Notes: generated from the sequence alone by a model not told the origin. 64,000 nucleotides of DNA from Hansfordia pulvinata (GCA_006538405.1 BJKQ01000004.1:2046001-2110000); one strand, 5' to 3'. Positions 47,188-58,732 are shown, counted from the stretch's first letter. Made by a program: numbers and translations.

Positions 47188-48549
47188 AGAGCTCGAAGGC
47201 TCGAAGGACTACTACCTGCAGCCACATGCTTTGCGGCTGTGCGGCGTTTCGAATGTCCATCTGCTGTACGATCCGTAATGTTTGGAACATGCGCTTCGCC
47301 ACATGCACCTGGCATGCAGACAACTGATGTCTGCGGCCTCACGCCCTTGGGGCAAGTCGAAGAGCTTGGCAAGAAAGCTTGGCTGCGAATTATCATGAAC
47401 AAGATGACTAGCAGGATCATTGAAGATCCGTGTCTACCATTGATATATCGGGGTACCGGCAAGGGAAGGCGAACAAGTCGAATGGAGTTTTATGGATACC
47501 CACGTACCGGTCTGTCTGAAGGACGGGATAGAACCACGCAAAATCAAACCAAATGAATCTAGCCCTGAAGACACATCTGATGCTCAAGAGTCTGCCTAGT
47601 GAAGCTTTCCGGAGGATGTTGTCGAGGGCAAGTCAGCGCTCAAGCCGTGGCGCTGTGCGGCTGACTGCAGATTGCAGAATAGGTGGAGTCGACCTCGCTG
47701 GGCGGGGACACTGAGACTGGTGTATGGTGGCGGTGGTTCTGCAAGTGCGTGAACTCCATATTGAGACTCGCAATTGCAACATCACCATATCCCACTCTTC
47801 TTGAACGAAACGCGATTCGCCGACGACTCGAAGACGAGATACTGAACAAGTTGACGAAGTGCTCCTGCAGTATACCCACACGCGAATTCATCCTTGCAAA
47901 GTCCACACCAGGTGAACGGCCCCGCCAGGATGCTCAAACAGGCGAACAGCGCCAGCTGAGGCGCGACGGTGAGCACTACCGGGTCCCGCTTGTACCGTGG
48001 GATGCCACACCATGGCCAGGGCTGGCAAAGTTGCCGCCAAAACCTTGGGAATATGAGCGACGAGCGAGTCGGCGGGGTCGAGTAAGGTCATTTACTCCGT
48101 CTGCGGGCGCTCGTCGCGCGCGCGCATTAATTAGCGTACGGGGGTCTCTGCTGTCGACGACGGCGCGCCCAATGGCTGCGCCTCGACGGCCGGGCTTAGA
48201 AGAGCTGCGTGTCAAGTCAGGCACGCTGCGGCTGGCTCGGAAGAGCCAGCCCAGTGTCGAGGACCACGTCCCGAATGCGAGGTGGAATGCGAACTCGTCG
48301 GGCTGAGATACAAAAGGCCACGATTGCCCCCCAGCTCACGCCCACCGTCAATCTAGGTACTCTACTCCTACGTGCTCTTTTCTCTGCCTCGCCAAGCACC
48401 TTACCTTATAGACCTACAATACAAGTACTCGTAAGTAGGTTATGCAGAGAGGGAACATCTGAGTATCTTGCCCTCACCTACCCACCTACCTACCTACAAC
48501 TCCAGGAGACTCTGCCGCCACCCAGCATACACCAACGCTCCGCCCCGAG
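47188..48549. other. Intergenic, no supported gene
   Basis: A 207-codon open frame (47683-48306) has no domain or good start and overlaps equally open antisense frames. A CCTACCTACC string lies at 48477-48496. Confidence 0.5.
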
Positions 48550-49785
48550 ATGTCCTCAACGACGACGACAGCAACGGCGACAGGCGGGGCCGGGGCCGGG
48601 GCCGGGCCGAGCCCATCTTCATCTTCGACAACCCGCGCAACCGGTCGCACCTCTTCTTCCGCTACCTGATGACGCATCCGGCGCTCGAGGCGCACTACCA
48701 CCCGTACGTGACGGCGGGCTGCCTGGGGCCGGACAAGCTGCACTACGACATCTACGGGCCGGAGCGGGCGGCCCTGGTCCGCGAGCACTGGGAGCCCTAC
48801 TGCCAGGACGCCTTCACCTTCGAGGCGGCGGACCGGGAGATGGAGGCCGCCATCTCCGCGATCGAGCAGCAGCAGCAGCAGCAGGAGGGGAAGAAGAAGG
48901 AGAAGAAGATCCCCGTCGTCAACGAGCACTGCTGCTACGTCCTCAGGCGCGAGATGCTGGTCGAGGCCATCAACGCGCGCCGCCTGCCCGACGTCGACGA
49001 CGAAGTCTCTGCCGGCCTGGGCAACAACAACAACAACAACAACCCGACCCGCCTGCCGGACGACCTGTGGCGCCGCCTGCGGCCGGTCATCGTGATCCGC
49101 CACCCGGCGCTGTCGCTGCCCTCGCTGATGCGCTCCTTCGCCGGCGTGCCGGCCCTCGCGGACCTGGACCCGCGCGAGAACCACACGCACTGGTTCGCGA
49201 CGCTGGGGTGGTCGCGGCTGCTGTTCGACGCGCTGCGGCGGCGCGACCCGGGGGGCCGCCCGCCGGTCGTCGTCAGCGGGGAGGACGTGTGCACGCGGAC
49301 GGCGGAGGTGGGCGAGGCCGTCTGCTCGGCGCTGGGGCTCGACAACAGTGGCGGCGACAAGCTGACGGACAAGTGGGAGCCGCTGGGCCTGGGAGGGGGC
49401 AGCGCGGAGAGGTCGCTCGAGGACCTGGGCAGGCTCGGGCACCCGCTCTTCCGGGAGATGACGAGGACGATCTGGGAGAGCGACGGGGTTGTTAAGCACG
49501 AGGTGAGTTTTTCCCCCCTTTTTTTCTTCTCTTCTTTCTTTTTTCTTCTTTCACTCGGGGGGGGGGGGGGATTTCTCCGATATCAGGGATGGGAGAAGGA
49601 GTGAAGACACATTGTGAGCGCTCTGACAAACCTTTCGATACCACCAGGACACCGGGCCCCTGGACATTGACGCGACCGTGGCCAAGTACGAGGTCGAGTT
49701 CGGCCCCGAGGTCGCCGCCAAGATGAGGACGGTCGTCGAGGAGGAGATGGACAACTTCCGCTACCTCGAGCAATTCAAGGTTTGA
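48550..49785 (+). CDS. Sulfotransferase-like P-loop protein
   Basis: Exons 48550-49502 and 49648-49785, with a 145-bp intron carrying a G14 tract. With one G added in the last unit of the GGGGCC repeat (48604-48606) the total is 364 codons. The start MSSTTTTATATGG follows CCGAG. Core: IFIFDNPRNRSHLFFRYLM (a 5'-phosphosulfate/P-loop-like N-motif), then VVNEHCCYVLRREML, PVIVIRHPALSLPSLMRSF and PVVVSGEDVCTRTAEVGEAV, as in fungal P-loop/sulfotransferase-fold proteins. A poly-Gln and poly-Asn insertion splits the middle. Family knowledge suggests transfer of sulfonate or another group to small molecules, but the substrate is unknown. Convergent with the BBE-type oxidase (411 bp between stops). Confidence 0.7.
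49557..49570. repeat. Homopolymer G14 in the sulfotransferase-like gene intron
   Basis: About 55 nt downstream of the GTGAGT donor and preceded by a pyrimidine-rich stretch. Confidence 0.9.
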
Positions 49786-50196
49786 GCTGGGGAAGTTTTT
49801 TTTGTTGCGCAACAAGACGGGACTGCGTGGGTTGGGACGCTTGTGAAACTTGGCAGATCTGTCTATCCAGTAAGGACTGCAGTTTCGAAGAGCTCGCTTG
49901 GTCCGGGTTGAGCTTGAGAGTAACAACTGGGTCGGAGTCTCTAGCGAACGTCCGAATTCCCAGTGTTGCTCTCAAGGGTTGTGGAAGAGGGTGTAAGTTG
50001 GTTTGAACGAAGGCATGTTTGCGCTGCCCATAAGAAGTGGTTATTTACAAAGTGATCCCCACTGGCTTGGAGACGATTTTCAAAAAGAAGAAAAAAGAAT
50101 AAATCGTATCAGCAAGACATCGCACCCCGCAAGGCCCTGCTTCCGAAAGCAGACCTGAAGCCGCGCCCCGTTCCCGCCTCTCCCGATCCAATGCCA
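49786..50196. other. Convergent 3' gap
   Basis: 3' flanks of two convergent genes. No other feature. Confidence 0.5.
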
Positions 50197-52182
50197 TCAC
50201 ACAATGGGGAACCACTGGTTGAACCGGTTCTGCGGGTCCCAGGTCTTCTTGACCTGGCGGAGCCGAGGCAGGCTCTCGCCGTAGATCTCCTCGAGGGTCT
50301 CGTCGCCGTGGGCAAAGTTGATGTACCTGGGAGTCGCAATAAGGTCAGTCTTAAAGTTTTTTTTTTCCCCTTCCTGTAAATTTGAACCGGGCAGCGATTT
50401 GGTAGAGGAACGAAGAAAGAACAAAACAGACGAGGAGACACAAGGGGGAAGGGCAAAATGAATAATGAAAAGGAAGAGAGAAGAAAGAAAGAAAAAAGAA
50501 AAAAGAAAAACTCACGTCCGCTGGGGCTCAAACCCGGACCCTCCCCTCCACAGCTCGCGCACCCTGCTCCCGAACCGCTCGGCCTCGCCGTCCATCCGCT
50601 CGTCCTCGTAGATGGGCTGCACGACGGCGTGGTAGTTGATCGCGCGGTGCGGGTAGGCCACCCGGCCCCTCCTCCCGATCTCGCGCGACAGCCCGTTCGA
50701 GTACGACTCGACCAGGACCCGTGAGGCGGTCAGCCCCGTGCGGGACACGAACGCCGCCCACTCGTCCCAGACGGCCTGCCAGGAGGCGACGTCGAGCCGG
50801 TCCACGCCGACGTGCCAGGTGGGCTTGCGGCCCCCCCCGCGGAGCAGAACGCGTCGTTGGCGTCGCCCACGTGCTCGTACTGCGCGACGCTGGCGGCGTG
50901 GGTTTCGGGCCCCAGGTCGAAGAGGGGCGCGAAGGCGGCGCGCGCCGCATCCTGGTCCTCCCGGGTGCCGGCGCCCACCCACTCCGCCTCGGAGGCGATG
51001 ACCCCGCGGCCGCCCGCGGTGGTGGTGTCCCAGGCGAACTGCCAGACGTGGGCCATGCGGGAGGTCAGGGTCAGGTTGCTGTTCAGGGCGTCGAGGAAGG
51101 CGGGCAGCTTGTCGGCGGAGAAGGTGAAGGAGCCGGTCCAGACGGCGAGGTCGGGGGAGGGGTGGATGGCGAGGGTGGCCGAGGTGACGATGCCCAGGTT
51201 GGGCCCCGCGCCGCCCATGGCCCAGAACAGGTCCGGGTGCGTCGCCGGGTCGACCGTCACGAGGTCCCCCTCGGCCGTGACCAGGCGGTAGGACTGGATC
51301 TGGTCGACGGACACTGTGTTGTGTGTGTTAGCGGGGTGGGTAGAGGACCTCTTTTCCTTTTTTTTGACTGACGGCTTAGGGGGTAGGGGGGGGGCTTTTC
51401 TAATAGAGGGCCAAGGGAAAGAGGGGGCAGGGCATCTTACTTCCGTATTCACCTTGGTAGAAGCTCAAGCCGCCGCCGAGATGGAGGCCCATGACCTGAG
51501 AGCGAGGGGGTTAGTTGATCGACCAGAAATATTCAACCGTCTGGAGGTTGTCCAAGGGAGAACGGGAGAAGAGAAAAAAAGGGGGAGGGGACTTACACCG
51601 ACACAGTTGCAAGCTCCGGTCACTGCCACAATGTCAATATCAAAACCAAGCAATGATCATGAAAACAAACAGGGCAAGAAGGATACCAGCAAAGGCCCCT
51701 CTCTTGTACGCGGCGGCGGCGACCGCGACCTCGCCGAGGACGAGCCCAGCACCGACGGTCAGGCTCCTCTTGCTGCTGCTGCCGTCGCCGTCGGCGGTGG
51801 CGTTGAGCCCGCGCAGGTTGATAACGACGTCGCCGGGGCCGATGCGGAAGGTGGTCGGGGAGGAGTGGGCGCCGCCCTGGGCGAGGAAGCGGAGGCCGCG
51901 CCGGTTGCAGTAGCGGACGGTGGCGGCGACGTCGTCCTCGGTGGCGACGTTGACGACGTGGCCCGGCCGCGGCGCGCCGTAGTCGCTCCAGCGCGGGCTG
52001 CCGGCCTGGCCCAGGCTCCGCGAGATGGAGGCCCCCGGGGACAGGCTGGGCCGGAGCCCTTGCTCGAAGGGATCATCATCGACGGTGGTGGTGGTGGTGG
52101 TGGTTGTGCTGCCCAGGACGGTCACGGGGACGGGGTTGAGGGCGAGGGCGCAGTATAACTGCACGGCGAGTGAGAAGCGCAT
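50197..52182 (-). CDS. Secreted BBE-type FAD-linked oxidase
   Basis: Five exons: 52182-51687, 51622-51597 (26-nt microexon), 51495-51441, 51313-50516 and 50326-50197. With one base added in the G8 run near 50831-50838, the total is exactly 502 codons. A signal peptide (~1-24) precedes the FAD-binding PCMH domain: RFLAQGGAHSSPTTF (the His normally linked to FAD) and ACNCVGVMGLHLGGG (the Cys position, built from the microexon plus exon 3). Then SVDQIQSYRLVTAEGD, LFWAMGGAGPNLGIVT and the BBE C-terminal motif YINFAHGD ... DPQNRFNQW. The family performs oxidations of alcohols, oligosaccharides or secondary metabolites using O2. Neighbours hint at a metabolic role. Confidence 0.88.
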
Positions 52183-53239
52183 GGTTTCTTCGTTGACCCG
52201 GCAGAGCGGCGTTGACTTTTTTCAGACAGACCGACAGAAAGAAAGACTGACGGAATTCAACGGCTCGACTGCCTTACACCAAAGACACGAGAGGTTGAGC
52301 TGGCGGGGGAGCTGTGGCTTTATATCACAGTTTTCCGGGCTGTCGCTGTTGTCACTTGTGTTGGTGCGCCTCGACTCCGTGATTGAGCCCCTGTTTCTTC
52401 CGTCCGCGAAAGTGAGGTACCGCCTCTGCATACATGATCAATATGGTGCGATGCCGATCACGCACGCACGCACTCGTCAACGTCCGAAAGGGGAAAGCAT
52501 TGTGGCTGTCCGAAGTTGGCGATGCGCGGCTGCCGTTGTGGGTCCTCCTCCGTCCCGTCCGCCGTCCGCCGTCCACCGTCTTCTCCCCGGTTTCTTCGGA
52601 GACACGGAGATAATAAATAGAACGGTAGTGTACGAGAGACGCGACGTCGCGGACGAGGCCCAAACAGGCAATCAATGTGGCCTCGCTGCTTCGTAAAAAG
52701 AGACTGCCCATCCCCTTTCGGTGTCCCCTTGTGTATAGGTAGGTAGTCAGTCAGTCGCCCACCGAAGACGAGATCGACACGATCTCTACCAGTATCACCG
52801 TCCGTCTGCCCCGGGTTCCCTTCTCCCCGAGGCCAAGAATATTGGGTTAACCCCCGCGCGCGAATACGCCCCTGACTTGACTTGTAATAGTAAGGGTCCG
52901 CGGCTGCGAGCCTCGTCGTCGCTCGGATCTCGGGGATAGGGAGCGCTGTGTCGTGTCGTGACGCGCTCACGGCTCAGGAGATACGTCACAAGATCGGAGA
53001 GCGAGAGTGTTGTCAGAAGACGAGACACGGGTTAGTGGAGAGGCGAGCGATTTCCTTGGACCGTCTGCTATACGGCACGCGAGGTCCATATGATTGAGCC
53101 AGTCGCCCTGGGCAGGCAGAAAACGTCGGGATAACACACCCGTCCGCGGCCCCTACACGCTCCGCCGAGTATAACAAGGGGCGAGCTGCTCCAGTCCCCG
53201 TCTCTCCTCCTGTCCAACCCCTGAGGACATTTCACCCCA

Positions 53240-53279
<40 letters not shown>

Positions 53280-53327
53280 CTTTTTCCCTCTTCTATTTTC
53301 TAGGCCTACACCACACCCCTTATCACG
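52183..53327. other. Divergent promoter region, BBE oxidase and propeller
   Basis: 1.1 kb between divergent genes. Contains a (TC)16 tract at 53243-53274, 54 bp before the propeller start, typical of fungal core promoters. No gene. Confidence 0.6.
52318..52324 (-). promoter_or_regulatory. TATA box of the BBE-type oxidase
   Basis: TATAAAG on the minus strand, about 140 bp upstream of ATG 52182. Confidence 0.5.
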
Positions 53328-54546
53328 ATGAGGGCCTCCCCTGGTCTCACTCCCGGCCTGCTGGGTCTTACCCTACTAGCAGCTACTTCCACAGTCGCCC
53401 CCTCTCCCCCTCTCCCTGCCTCTTCCTCGGTTTCCCACTCTCCTCCCCCCGGCCGCTGCGCGCCCGGCTGCTCCACCAGTTCCCCCGGCCGAGCAATGGG
53501 TCGAGAACGGCATCGTCACCGACAGCGGCCACCTGGTCCTCACGACCCTCGACGGCGCCCGCCTGTACTGCCTCGACCCGGCCGCCGCCGAGCCCGCCGC
53601 CCGCCCGCTGGCCCGCCTGCCGGGGCTGTCCCGCCTCACCGGCATCGCCGCCGTCGCCCCCGGCCTCGCCGCCGTCGCCGGCGGCGTCCTCCTCGCCACG
53701 GGGGGCGGCTCCGCCCTCGAGCTCGCCCCGGGCTCCGCCCAGGTCGGCCTGGTCAACATCTCCGCCTGCGGCGGCGGCGGCGGCGTCGACCCCGATGTGA
53801 CTACGGAGTGGCACGGCAGCCCCATCACCGTGCCTGACGCCCGCTTCCTCAACGGCCTGGCCGCCCTGCCCAGCGACCCCCGCGTCCTCCTCAGCGCTGA
53901 CTCCATCGCCGGCTCCGTCTACCGCGTCGACACCCGCTCCGGCGCCCACTCGGTCGCGTGGCACGACCCGGCTGTGCTCGGCGTGGCCAACTCCTCCCCG
54001 CCCTCTTCCTCCCCCTCCACTTCCCCCTCGGCAGCAGAAGCAGCAGCAGCAGCAGCCCGCCGCACGCCGCTCGGCGTCAACGGGCTCAAGATCCGCGGCG
54101 ACCACCTCTACTTCACAAACACGAACCTCGCGTCCCTCTCCCGCGTCCGGATCGACCCCTGCCGGGGCGAGCCCGTGGCCGGCGGCGACGATGACGACGT
54201 GACCATCGAGCCGCTGCTCCAGCTGGGGCCCGGCTCGCTGCCGCTCGAGCCCGACGACTTCTCGCTGGCCGCCGCGGACACGGCCTACGTGGCCCTGCAC
54301 CCGGGCTCCGTCGGCAGGGTCTCCCTCCGCCCGGGCGGCGTGGGCGGTGGTGGGGAGTCCCATCTCGAGCTTCTGAACATGGACTTGGGCGGCGGTGGCG
54401 CGGACGGCAACAGCAGCAGCAGTGAGCTCCAAATCCCCACCGCGGCCATCCTCGCCAGGGACGGCAGGGTGCTGTACGTCCTCACGGCCGGCAAAGCCAC
54501 GCGGGAGCACACCGGGGGCCAGGTCTTTGAGGTTCGCTTGGAGTAG
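53328..54546 (+). CDS. Secreted six-bladed beta-propeller (SMP-30/NHL-like)
   Basis: A single exon. The start frame gives a hydrophobic N-terminus (LLGLTLLAATSTVAPS, likely signal peptide). Two one-base additions in C runs (near 53443-53448 and 53489-53493) link it through RLLHQFP to EQWVENGIVTDSGHLVL and the rest, totalling exactly 407 codons. Motifs such as LHQFP...WVENG, GLSRLTGIAAV, FLNGLAALP, GSVYRVDTRSG, GVNGLKIRGDHLYFTNT and ILARDGRVLYVLT are those of fungal SMP-30-like propellers. This superfamily includes lactonase-like proteins and the hetero-Diels-Alderases of tropolone-sesquiterpenoid pathways. The catalytic role is not visible. As written the ORF would break after about 50 residues. 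Confidence 0.72.
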
Positions 54547-54817
54547 GTGGGCGCCGGTGGTGGTGGTGGGATGACGCAGGGTAACCGTGCTTCATCTACA
54601 AGAGTCGCAGCTGCCGTTTCCAGGTAGCGGCGCATTCTTCTGATTACATACATGTACTTCGTGTGCATTGAATATATGTAATACCACTCCATAACATTAC
54701 ATTTGATGTATGTAGTACATGTATGAAACAAAGCCGACCTACTTGTGAATATGTACATACATCCACCAGTCCTACATGTTGATTTACCAGACTTCAATTC
54801 TTTCCTGGTCCGACTCG

Positions 54818-55321
54818 CTACACACAACTCCCCGTGAGCCCCCTAAAAGCGTGTCTGCCAATGTCGTCGTGCAGGCGCGGAATCCACATGACCTCCATCA
54901 GCTCGCGCCTCTTTCGCCGCCACGACGACGGCGGTGATGATGATGACGACAGAGACAACTCCCCCTCGCACCTCCTCCACAGCCCGCCCACCTGGCCCTC
55001 GTCCACCTCGACGTCCGACATGCTGAAGACCACCAGGGCCCACGACAGGAGGAGCGCTCTCTTCTTTCTCTCGTCCGCCGGCGCCGCGTGACGATAACGG
55101 TTCGCCGTGCCATGCTCACCACCAGCTTCTTCCTCCACCTCCACCTCCACTCCGGCTCCTGCTCCTGCTCCCCCCGCCCCTCCATCTCGGCCTCCACCTC
55201 CCCCAGCCCCCGGCGCACGCACCCCGCCAGGTGCGGGTAGGCCAGCCGGCGCTCGTCGACGCGGAAGAACGTCGACGCGAAGGCCAGCATGGCCAGACGG
55301 ACCAGCTGGTCCAGGGCGGGG

Positions 55322-55361
<40 letters not shown>

Positions 55362-55395
55362 GCCTCCGCCCGGAGAAAGGGAGGAGGAGGAGGAG

Positions 55396-55427
<32 letters not shown>

Positions 55428-56976
55428 GGCGGCCGGCAGCGGTGGGGGGTCGTCGGCGCGGGGACACGGCCAGGGCCATGCCAGGTGCAGCAGGCGGGCC
55501 TGGATGCTGTGGGCGCTCTCCTGAAACGCGGCGCCGCTGAAGAACGGCTTCGTCTGCCGTCGCTGATGGCGGCGCGTGTGGGCGTCGGCGATGGTCTCTC
55601 CTTCATCAGGGACGATGACGACGACGACGACGATGATGATGATGATGATGATGATGAAGACGAGAGCAGGCAGCTCAGGTGCTGCAGATCTGCAAACACG
55701 TGGCGGGTCCGTTCGTCGGATATTGTGGCGCTGTCTAAGCGCATCAACCGAAGGCGGCGCATCGACGTCGTCGCGCGGAAAGAAGCAGCTGGGGAGAGGG
55801 CGAAGGGTAGATCCCCCTGTAGTGCGGCTCCCAGGACGCCGGGGGAGCGAGGAAGGTCGGCTGAGCGCCCGAGGTCAGGGACCAGCGCAGGTCGACGTTG
55901 TCGAGCTTGAAGGCCAGCTTCGGGCTGAGGTTGAATGCGCCACCACCATCACCGCCGCCGCCGCCCCGTAGCCTCGCGATGCGTAGGGCGCCGCGCAGGT
56001 GGGCCGAGACGTCGGGCGACTGGTGGAAAGCCGAGGAGATGAAGATGAGGTGGATGATGACGAAGATGATGCAGTCGTCGTCGAGGAGGTGGAGGGCTGA
56101 GGTCAGGTTCGGTGGCGGGGCGGGGTTGTTCGTCGGTTCAGGGCCGGGACCGGAGCCGGAGCCGAGAGCAGCCCAAGCCACGCCCCCGGTCGCCCCCGAC
56201 GACAGAGCCAGAGCCGGGGACGGCGGCGGGGACAGGCGGCGGGACAGCAGGCCCAGGGTGCGCTGGAGGTGCAGGACGGCGACGGGGGAGTAGGCGCGGC
56301 GGCCGAGGGCAAAGTCGCGCAGGGCGGCGTGGTTGAAGAGCACGGCGTTGAAGAAGGTCTCGTCGTGCACCAGCCAGTCCGTGTGGTCCGCCGCCCACGG
56401 GCTGAAGTCGACGCACCGCTCCACCTTGAAGTAGGCGTCCCGCCTCCGGCTGTAGATGGCGACTGGCCGGTGGGCACACCCGTCAGCTCAGATCGCCGCC
56501 TCTCGGCTGCCGAGGGAGAGGATCAAGGGGGGGGGGGGGGGAAGAGGGACGCTCGCTTACATCTATACACCAGCTCCTGGGAGGCGCTCGAGCCGACGTC
56601 GCCGCCCAGCCGCATCGGGTCCGGGAACGTCCGCGGGCCGCCGACGCCGACTCCGGTGCCGTTGCCGGAGCTCACCCTCAAGCCGCCGTCGGCGGCGAAG
56701 GCCCTGTCGATGACGCGCTGGGACTGTGCCGCCGCCCGCCGCCGCGCGTCGACCGACAGGTCCCGCATCGACGCCTCCAGCTCGAACACACGGTTCTCCT
56801 CCTGCTCCTCATCCTCCTCCACCTCATCACTCCGGCCGTAGCGGCGGACATCTGTCTCTTTCCCCACGCCGCCGGAGGGGCTTCGGCCGTCCTGCGCTCT
56901 CCTCTTCTTTGCGGCAGCTACCTCCGAGCGCTGCTGCTTTTGCAGCGACGGCGGCGGCACAACGACGTCGTCGTCG

Positions 56977-57008
<32 letters not shown>

Positions 57009-57200
57009 GCTGTTGCTGCTGCTGCTGCTCTTATTGTTGATGTCGTTGCGCCTGCGCGCCTCGCGCTGCGACCTCCGCGAGCCCTCCTTCTTATTCCGCC
57101 CGACCATGCAGTGGCTCCTGATGACGCTCCGCTGGGGCCCCTCGACCGGCCTGCCGCGGCTGTCCGGCGTGGACGAGACAAACGCGAACTTGGGCGGCAT
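54818..57200 (-). CDS. Fungal transcription-factor-domain protein (Fungal_trans_2-like)
   Basis: Exon 57200-56561, then a 98-bp intron with a G15 tract, then 56462-54818. The N-terminus MPPKFAFVSSTPD ... RSHCMVGRNKK is typical of fungal regulators that lack a zinc cluster but keep the Fungal_trans_2 fold. The body carries YFKVERCVDFSPWAADHTDWL, LDNVDLRWSLTSG, LDSATISDERTRHVF, FQESAHSIQARLLHL, ALDQLVRLAMLAFASTFFRV and ELMEVMWIPRLHDD. These blocks lie in four successive frames, and every step needs one added base. With four additions the gene is exactly 763 codons. Microsatellites encode poly-Asn, poly-Ser and poly-Gln insertions. Likely a nuclear regulator; it could control neighbouring genes but no target is shown. 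Confidence 0.65.
55326..55421. repeat. Adjacent (CTG)n and (GAG)n microsatellites in the regulator gene
   Basis: A 12-unit TGC/CTG run (55326-55361) is followed after a short spacer by a GAG run (55379-55421). In the regulator frame they encode poly-Gln and poly-Ser. Confidence 0.9.
55632..55656. repeat. (GAT)n microsatellite
   Basis: About eight GAT units preceded by GAC units. It encodes poly-Ser on the minus strand. Confidence 0.85.
56976..57009. repeat. (TTG)n microsatellite
   Basis: About 11 TTG units, encoding poly-Asn in the regulator N-terminus. Confidence 0.88.
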
Positions 57201-58052
57201 GGTGATGATGATGATGGTGATGATGATGATGACAACGGGGGCTCGCGCGCACGCAACGCAGAGGTGAAGATGGGGGCGTCGTCGTCGTCGTCGTCGTCGT
57301 CCGAAAATTGAATGGCGGGGTGGAGGAGTGGCCCCGAGGAGAAAGCCAGAAGTTGATTGCGAGTTAGAGATTAACGATACTAGTGATAGAAACCCGCCCC
57401 GCTGGAAGATCAGATCAGATCAGATCCTGTCGCGCCGGCCTTCCTCCTCGCGCGAGTAGTGGTAGCCTGGTAGCGTACGAGTGGGTGGCTTGAAGCTCGT
57501 CGTAGTGTCGCCGCCGCCGCGAACCTGTCGACCAGATTGCTTTCCTGATCGGGCAAAGACCAGGTTGGTAAGTTACTATAGAGACTACCCCGATACCCAC
57601 TCGTAAGCGGTGGTGGTTCCACGTCCGCCTCGATCCGCCGGTGGCTCCATGTCACACACTCTCTCACCCTCTCCTCTGATTCGCGGGCAGACGGACGGAC
57701 GGGCGGGCGCTCTCGGCCTCGCCCCCCTTTTCGCGGCGTTAACGGCACGAAGGGAGAAAGCCGCAGTGGAGTCCGTCACGGCTACTCCACCACGCGGCTC
57801 GGGTCATGTCAGCTGTCCGCAGACTTTCCGGCTCGCCAGGCCGTGAGCAAGATCCGGGACAAGATCTGAACATCTCTAAAATCATTCTTCAGATAATGTA
57901 GATAAACTTTTCAAAGTGCATATCCCAGACGCAGACGCAAAACAGAGCAGCACCATCCCCACCCCAAAAACCCCCTTCTAAAGACGCACAAGAATCACCC
58001 TCACACTACGACTGATGTGATGCACCCGATCAAGCAGCAGCAGCAGGCTTCC
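57201..58052. other. Intergenic, no gene seen
   Basis: 5' flank of the regulator and 3' flank of the small secreted protein. Contains a GTC run near 57277-57300 and an AGATC triplication near 57408-57425. Confidence 0.5.
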
Positions 58053-58556
58053 TCAGCAGCCCGCCAAACAGGTCGAGGGCTTGGTGGTCAGGAACCGGCG
58101 GCCCTTGAACTCGGCCCTGACCGCCTCCATCGCCTGCTCGTAGCCCTCCGCCCCGCGGGCGTCCCGCTGGGCCTCGGCCACGGCCCCGTCCGCGGGCCGC
58201 TCCCGGAACGTCATCCAGTACCGCCGCACCTGCGTCTCGTCCGCCAGCCCCTTGTCCAGCGCGAACTTGAGCGCGTCGTCCCGCACGTTCGCCCACTCCG
58301 CGTCCAGGATCGCCTGCACCACCGCCACCGTCAGCGCGTCCGGCTCCTCCGCGGCCCGCTTGCCCAGCGGCTGCGGCAGCGCCGGCTGCGGCGGGCCGCC
58401 GCTCCTCCCCGTCTCTTCCTCGGCGGCGGGGGCGGCGGCGTCGTACCGCGGAGTGAGGGCGCTGGCCTTGGAGGACGAGCCGGAGGACGCGGGCACCGCG
58501 GCGCACAGCGCGCTGCCGGCGCAGAGAAGGAGGGAAAGCGGCTGGGTGAAGCGCAT
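58053..58556 (-). CDS. Small secreted protein, function unknown
   Basis: A single exon of 167 aa. Residues 1-19 (MRFTQPLSLLLCAGSALCA) are a clear signal peptide. A Ser/Ala/Pro-rich propeptide-like stretch contains a dibasic site (LGKRAAEE, near residue 65) that Kex2 could cut. The mature part is helical and acidic/basic mixed (DALTVAVVQAILDAEWANV; YEQAMEAVRAEFKGRRF) and ends CLAGC. Two C-terminal cysteines are the only ones outside the signal region. No recognised domain. It could be an effector-like or structural secreted protein. A TATATAAA box lies about 180 bp upstream. No frame defect. Confidence 0.65.
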   Translation of the reverse strand: MRFTQPLSLLLCAGSALCAAVPASSGSSSKASALTPRYDAAAPAAEEETGRSGGPPQPALPQPLGKRAAEEPDALTVAVVQAILDAEWANVRDDALKFALDKGLADETQVRRYWMTFRERPADGAVAEAQRDARGAEGYEQAMEAVRAEFKGRRFLTTKPSTCLAGC

Positions 58557-58608
58557 CTTCGCAGATGAGAATCGAGAGTCGGGTTGATTGAGAGTCGAGT
58601 TGAAAAAC

Positions 58609-58626
58609 GGGGGGGGGGGGGGGGGG
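58609..58626. repeat. Homopolymer G18 in a 5' UTR
   Basis: Poly-C in the sense of the small secreted-protein transcript, about 55 nt upstream of its start codon. Confidence 0.93.
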
Positions 58627-58732
58627 TAGTGCTTTATGCCGTCTTGGGACAGGACTTGGGTGTTGATAGTGCTGCGGCTGTAACTGTCAGATTGTTGGAT
58701 TTTGAAGCAGAATTCATCGTCGAGGCCATCGA

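Noticed and set aside
47683..48306. 207-codon plus ORF between ERD2 and the sulfotransferase-like gene
   Set aside because: No domain, no supportive start or splice context, and similarly open antisense frames.
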